NCBI GenBank assembly: GCA_025458905.1
Contig: JALORN010000005.1
Location: forward strand, 82,240 to 146,239
Reading direction: 5' to 3'
Source of the DNA: Steroidobacteraceae bacterium
GTDB taxonomy: Bacteria; Pseudomonadota; Gammaproteobacteria; Steroidobacterales; Steroidobacteraceae
DNA: 64,000 nt
Both the position numbers and the translations under genes were made by a program. A model generated the notes under the pieces. It was given only the letters and a program-made list of their open reading frames with translations, was not told where the DNA came from and made no database searches. Of the stretch, positions 61,106 to 64,000 are shown one piece after another (position 1 is the first letter of the stretch; every line of letters begins with the position of its first letter).

Positions 61106-62932
61106 ATGCCCCGCGCCCTGGACTTCGACGGCAAGGCCTTCGTCGCCACCCTGCCGCGCCGCCCGGGCGTCTACCGGATGCACGCCGGCGACGGCGAGCT
61201 GATCTACGTCGGCAAGGCCTCGAGCCTGCGCGACCGCGTCGGCAGCTACTTCAACCCCTCGAACCTCAGCCCCAAGGTCCAGGCCCTGGTCGCGCAGATC
61301 GCCGCGATCGAGGTCACGGTGACGAACTCCGAGACCGAGGCGCTGCTGCTCGAGTACAACCTGATCAAGGCGCACAAGCCGCGCTACAACGTCGTCCTGC
61401 GCGACGACAAGAGCTACCCGTACATCTGGCTCGACACTTCGCACGAGTACCCGCGCCTCTCGTCCTACCGGGGCTCGCGCGCGCAGCCGGGTCGCTACTT
61501 CGGGCCCTTTCCCGGTGCCGGCGCCGTCAACGAGACGCTGCACTACCTGCAGAAGATCTTCCGGCTCCGCGGCTGCCGCGACAGCTACTTCGACAACCGC
61601 AGCCGGCCCTGCCTGCAGTACCAGATCGGCCGCTGCTCGGCGCCCTGCGTCCGCCTGATCGACCCCGAGGCCTATGCGCGCGACGTCGAGTCCGTCACCA
61701 AGGTGCTCGAGGGCCGCGATACCGAGGTCAATGCGCAGCTCGCCGGGCGCATGGAAGAGGCCTCGCAGCGGCTCGACTTCGAGACCGCGGCTCGACTGCG
61801 CGACCAGCTGCAGGCCCTGAAGCAGATCCAGGCGACGCAGATCGTCGCCGCCGAGGGCGAGCGCGACGCGGACGTGTTCGCGATCGTCGGCGACCCCGGC
61901 CAGTACGCCGTGAGCGTGATGCTGGTGCGCGGCGGCCGCAGCCTCGGCACCTCGGGCTACTTCCCGCGCGGCGCGCTGGCCGAGCCGGCGGAGGCGCTCG
62001 CCTCGTTCCTGATGCAGTACTACGACGGCCGCGAGCCGCCGCCCGAGGTGTTCGTCGACCTCGAGCTGCCGGACGCCGAGGCGCTCGGCGAGGCACTGTC
62101 GCAGCTCGCCGGCCGCGGCGTGCGCCTGAAGCGCGCGCAGCGCGGCATGACCGCCAAGTGGGTCGAGATGGTCCGCGAGAACGCCACCCAGGCGCTACGG
62201 ATGCGGCTCGCACGCCGCGACGGCTACGAGGACCTCGCCAGCGCGCTCGCCGAGGAACTCTCGCTGGAGGGGCCGCCGGCGCGGATGGAGTGCTTCGACA
62301 TCAGCCACACGCAGGGCGAGGGCACGGTGGCGTCCTGCGTCGTGTTCGGCGCCGAGGGTCCGCTGAAGAAGGACTACCGGCGCTTCAACATCGCCGGCAT
62401 CGCGCCCGGCGACGACTACGCCGCGTTGCGCCAGGCAGTGCAGCGGCGCTACGCGCGGATCCGCGACGGCGAGGTCGAGCGGCCCGACCTTCTGTTGATC
62501 GACGGTGGCCCCGCCCAACTCGCCGGCGTGCGCGAGGAACTGCTCGCCCTGGGCTTCGCCGACCTGCCGGTGGTCGGGGTCTCCAAGGGCGCGGACCGGC
62601 GCGCCGGGCAGGAGCGCCTCCACCTGCCGGGCGAGGCCGCGCCGCGGATCCCGGGTCCCGAGTCCGCCGGCCTGAAGCTCGTCCAGCGGATCCGCGACGA
62701 AGCCCACCGCTTCGCGATCGCCGGCCACCGCCGCCGCCGCGCGCGGCGCTTCAACGAGTCGATCCTCGAGACCGTGCCGGGGCTCGGGCCTGCCAAGCGG
62801 CGGGCGCTGCTGCGCCACTTCGGCGGGCTGCAGGGGGTGATCAAGGCAGGCGTCGCCGACCTCGAGCGGGTGGAAGGAATCGGCGCGACGCTCGCGCGCA
62901 GCCTTTATGATCATCTGCACCCCGGCGAGTGA
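61106..62932 (+). CDS. uvrC: UvrABC system protein C
   Basis: A 608-residue nucleotide-excision-repair nuclease. The N-terminal GIY-YIG domain has PGVYRMHAGDGELIYVGKA and SLRDRVGSYF. Paired cysteines occur near CRDSYFDNRSRPCLQYQIGRCSAPC, and the UVR helix pair lies around residues 205-245. An RNase H-like endonuclease domain follows (ECFDISHTQGEGTVAS, LLIDGGPAQL), then helix-hairpin-helix motifs (VPGLGPAKRRALL and VEGIGATLA). It overlaps pgsA by four bases (GTGA), the conserved uvrC-pgsA coupling of Gammaproteobacteria. Confidence 0.96.
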   Translation: MPRALDFDGKAFVATLPRRPGVYRMHAGDGELIYVGKASSLRDRVGSYFNPSNLSPKVQALVAQIAAIEVTVTNSETEALLLEYNLIKAHKPRYNVVLRDDKSYPYIWLDTSHEYPRLSSYRGSRAQPGRYFGPFPGAGAVNETLHYLQKIFRLRGCRDSYFDNRSRPCLQYQIGRCSAPCVRLIDPEAYARDVESVTKVLEGRDTEVNAQLAGRMEEASQRLDFETAARLRDQLQALKQIQATQIVAAEGERDADVFAIVGDPGQYAVSVMLVRGGRSLGTSGYFPRGALAEPAEALASFLMQYYDGREPPPEVFVDLELPDAEALGEALSQLAGRGVRLKRAQRGMTAKWVEMVRENATQALRMRLARRDGYEDLASALAEELSLEGPPARMECFDISHTQGEGTVASCVVFGAEGPLKKDYRRFNIAGIAPGDDYAALRQAVQRRYARIRDGEVERPDLLLIDGGPAQLAGVREELLALGFADLPVVGVSKGADRRAGQERLHLPGEAAPRIPGPESAGLKLVQRIRDEAHRFAIAGHRRRRARRFNESILETVPGLGPAKRRALLRHFGGLQGVIKAGVADLERVEGIGATLARSLYDHLHPGE

Positions 62933-63498
62933 AGATGCTCTGGACCGTCCCCAACGTGCTGACCTGGCTGCGGATCGTCGCGATCCCGCTGGTCGTCGTG
63001 CTGTTCTACCTGCCGTTCCACTGGTCGGACCCGGCAGCCGGCCTGCTGTTCGCCGCGGCCGGCATCACCGACTCGCTCGACGGCTACTACGCCCGCAAGC
63101 TCGGCCAGACCTCCCGCCTCGGCGCCTTCCTCGACCCCGTGGCCGACAAGCTGATCGTCGCGGTCGCGCTGGTGCTGCTGGTGAGCAAGGACTCGCGCTG
63201 GATGGTCGTGCTGACCGCCAGCGTGATCATCGGTCGCGAGATCGCGATCTCGGCGCTGCGCGAGTGGATGGCCGAGATCGGCAAGCGGACCAAGGTCGCC
63301 GTCTCGAAGCTCGGCAAGTACAAGACCATCCTGCAGATCGTCGGCCTCTCGATGATGCTCTACCGCTGGGAGCTCCTCGGCCTGCCGATGTACGAGATCG
63401 GGTTCGTGCTGACGGTGATCGCGGCGGTGCTGACCCTGGTGTCGATGGTCGACTACCTGCGGGCGGCCTGGCCCGACCTGCGCGGCGCTTCGGCCTGA
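62929..63498 (+). CDS. pgsA: CDP-diacylglycerol-glycerol-3-phosphate 3-phosphatidyltransferase
   Basis: A 189-residue inner-membrane enzyme of phosphatidylglycerol synthesis. The CDP-alcohol phosphotransferase motif is present from Asp at DSLDGYYARKLG to LGAFLDPVADK, with all four aspartates. About four to five spans are visible. GTG 62929 overlaps the uvrC stop; an ATG two codons later (62935) is the alternative. The C-terminal part is ordinary. It is followed by a tRNA-Gly and a tRNA-Cys gene, as in E. coli. Confidence 0.95.
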   Translation: MKMLWTVPNVLTWLRIVAIPLVVVLFYLPFHWSDPAAGLLFAAAGITDSLDGYYARKLGQTSRLGAFLDPVADKLIVAVALVLLVSKDSRWMVVLTASVIIGREIAISALREWMAEIGKRTKVAVSKLGKYKTILQIVGLSMMLYRWELLGLPMYEIGFVLTVIAAVLTLVSMVDYLRAAWPDLRGASA

Positions 63499-63590
63499 CC
63501 GCGCGGCCACCCGTGGGACCGGGGTTTTTGGGCTCCGGCCGACGCTCCCGGCCATCTGGAGGGCCGTGTACGCCAGCGTGCCGACGATCC

Positions 63591-63618
63591 TTGACTAAAG
63601 CGCCGGCCCCCCTACAAT
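63591..63618 (+). promoter_or_regulatory. Sigma-70 promoter of the tRNA-Gly/tRNA-Cys genes
   Basis: TTGACT at 63591-63596 and TACAAT at 63613-63618 are separated by 16 bases, followed by a G+C-rich discriminator (CTCGCGCC) like that of stringently controlled stable-RNA promoters. The predicted start is about 10 bases before mature tRNA-Gly. This is the best promoter match in the window. Confidence 0.75.
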
Positions 63619-63636
63619 CTCGCGCCTCTGTCCCGA

Positions 63637-63712
<76 letters not shown>

Positions 63713-63767
63713 TCTTTCTCTCCGGTTTCGTCGGTTTGCTCTTCCGGTAGTGCCGGGGGGTCGCCCG

Positions 63768-63841
63768 GGCTAGGTGGCAGAGTGGTCATGCAGCGGCCTG
63801 CAAAGCCGTGTACGCCGGTTCGATTCCGACCCTAGCCTCCA
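63768..63841 (+). tRNA. tRNA-Cys (GCA)
   Basis: The acceptor GGCTAGG (63768-63774) pairs with CCTAGCC (63831-63837). The anticodon stem GGCCT/AAGCC region presents GCA at 63800-63802, the T-loop is TTCGATT, and discriminator T with an encoded CCA ends at 63841. The order pgsA, tRNA-Gly, tRNA-Cys matches E. coli glyW-cysT, but the third gene there, a tRNA-Leu, does not follow here. Confidence 0.96.
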
Positions 63842-63933
63842 CACCCGTCGCCCTGCCTTCCGGTGTCTGGGACCGCACTGCCGGATCCCTGGACCCGTGC
63901 TACTTCTGGCCGGTCCTGACGGAGGGTTCGACC

Positions 63934-64000
63934 ATGAGCATGTTCGGCAAGATCCTCGGCAAGCTCGGCTTCCCGACGCGCGATTCCGGTCGTACCCCGG
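63934..64000 (+). CDS. Start of a small protein gene (possibly DUF3597), truncated by the window
   Basis: ATG at 63934 opens MSMFGKILGKLGFPTRDSG and runs off the right edge. GGAGGG lies seven bases upstream as a good ribosome-binding site. The start resembles DUF3597 proteins, which begin MSIFGKIL and have a variable linker before a C-terminal helical domain. Only 22 residues are visible, so the family call is tentative. The 92 bases between this start and the tRNA-Cys hold nothing else that I recognise. Confidence 0.45.
   Translation, partial: MSMFGKILGKLGFPTRDSGRTP

Overview
This is a 64 kb stretch of a very G+C-rich bacterial chromosome with dense coding on both strands and no rRNA, CRISPR array, prophage or insertion sequence that I can see. 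The gene set points to a gammaproteobacterium: a fused aspartokinase-homoserine dehydrogenase in a thrABC operon, msrPQ, 456-residue PurB, uvrC-pgsA followed by tRNA-Gly and tRNA-Cys (the E. coli order), a DUF3612-type regulator beside aceB/aceA, and TonB receptors of the type common in Nevskiales/Steroidobacter-like lineages. I cannot assign a genus. Thirteen neighbouring gene pairs overlap by exactly four bases (ATGA, GTGA or TTGA), so much of the window is translationally coupled operons.

Region 1 (1-11.4 kb) is an accessory acid/CoA-thioester catabolism island. It holds a deacetylase fragment, an amidase, a MmgE/PrpD protein with a PaaK-type CoA ligase, a SAM methyltransferase, a small coiled-coil protein, and a methylsuccinyl-CoA dehydrogenase-like acyl-CoA dehydrogenase broken by a frameshift. 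Facing these is a TauE/SafE exporter, CaiB/BaiF CoA-transferase and MaoC hydratase operon. The dehydrogenase and hydratase genes meet at a perfect 70-bp inverted repeat that supplies both stop codons. The enzyme set suggests C5 dicarboxylyl-CoA (mesaconyl- or itaconyl-type) chemistry, which is an inference.

Region 2 (11.5-19 kb) is an exported/periplasmic module: a Tat-type molybdopterin oxidoreductase, two tandem secreted SUMF1-fold proteins without formylglycine-generating cysteines, a divergent TonB-dependent receptor, and a bacteriohemerythrin.

Region 3 (19-38.7 kb) holds thrABC with a membrane NERD-domain protein, tatD, a four-gene MacB/DevBCA-like ABC exporter, threonine aldolase, a fadH-metallopeptidase-tryptophan 2,3-dioxygenase operon, msrPQ, an orphan peptide-binding protein and an RraA-fold protein with an altered active site.

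Region 4 (38.7-64 kb) is mostly central metabolism and housekeeping: an unusual aconitase with a 126-residue histone H1-like tail, mnmA-nudJ, purB/fumC, nudL-mazG, a PepSY-two-component operon, class II DAHP synthase, the glyoxylate shunt (aceB, aceA) under a divergent XRE/DUF3612 regulator with a palindromic operator, icd, a family 5 uracil-DNA glycosylase, uvrC-pgsA and two tRNAs. Acn, Icd, FumC, AceA and AceB together give much of the TCA/glyoxylate cycle, although they are scattered. No gene-free gap exceeds about 260 bases.
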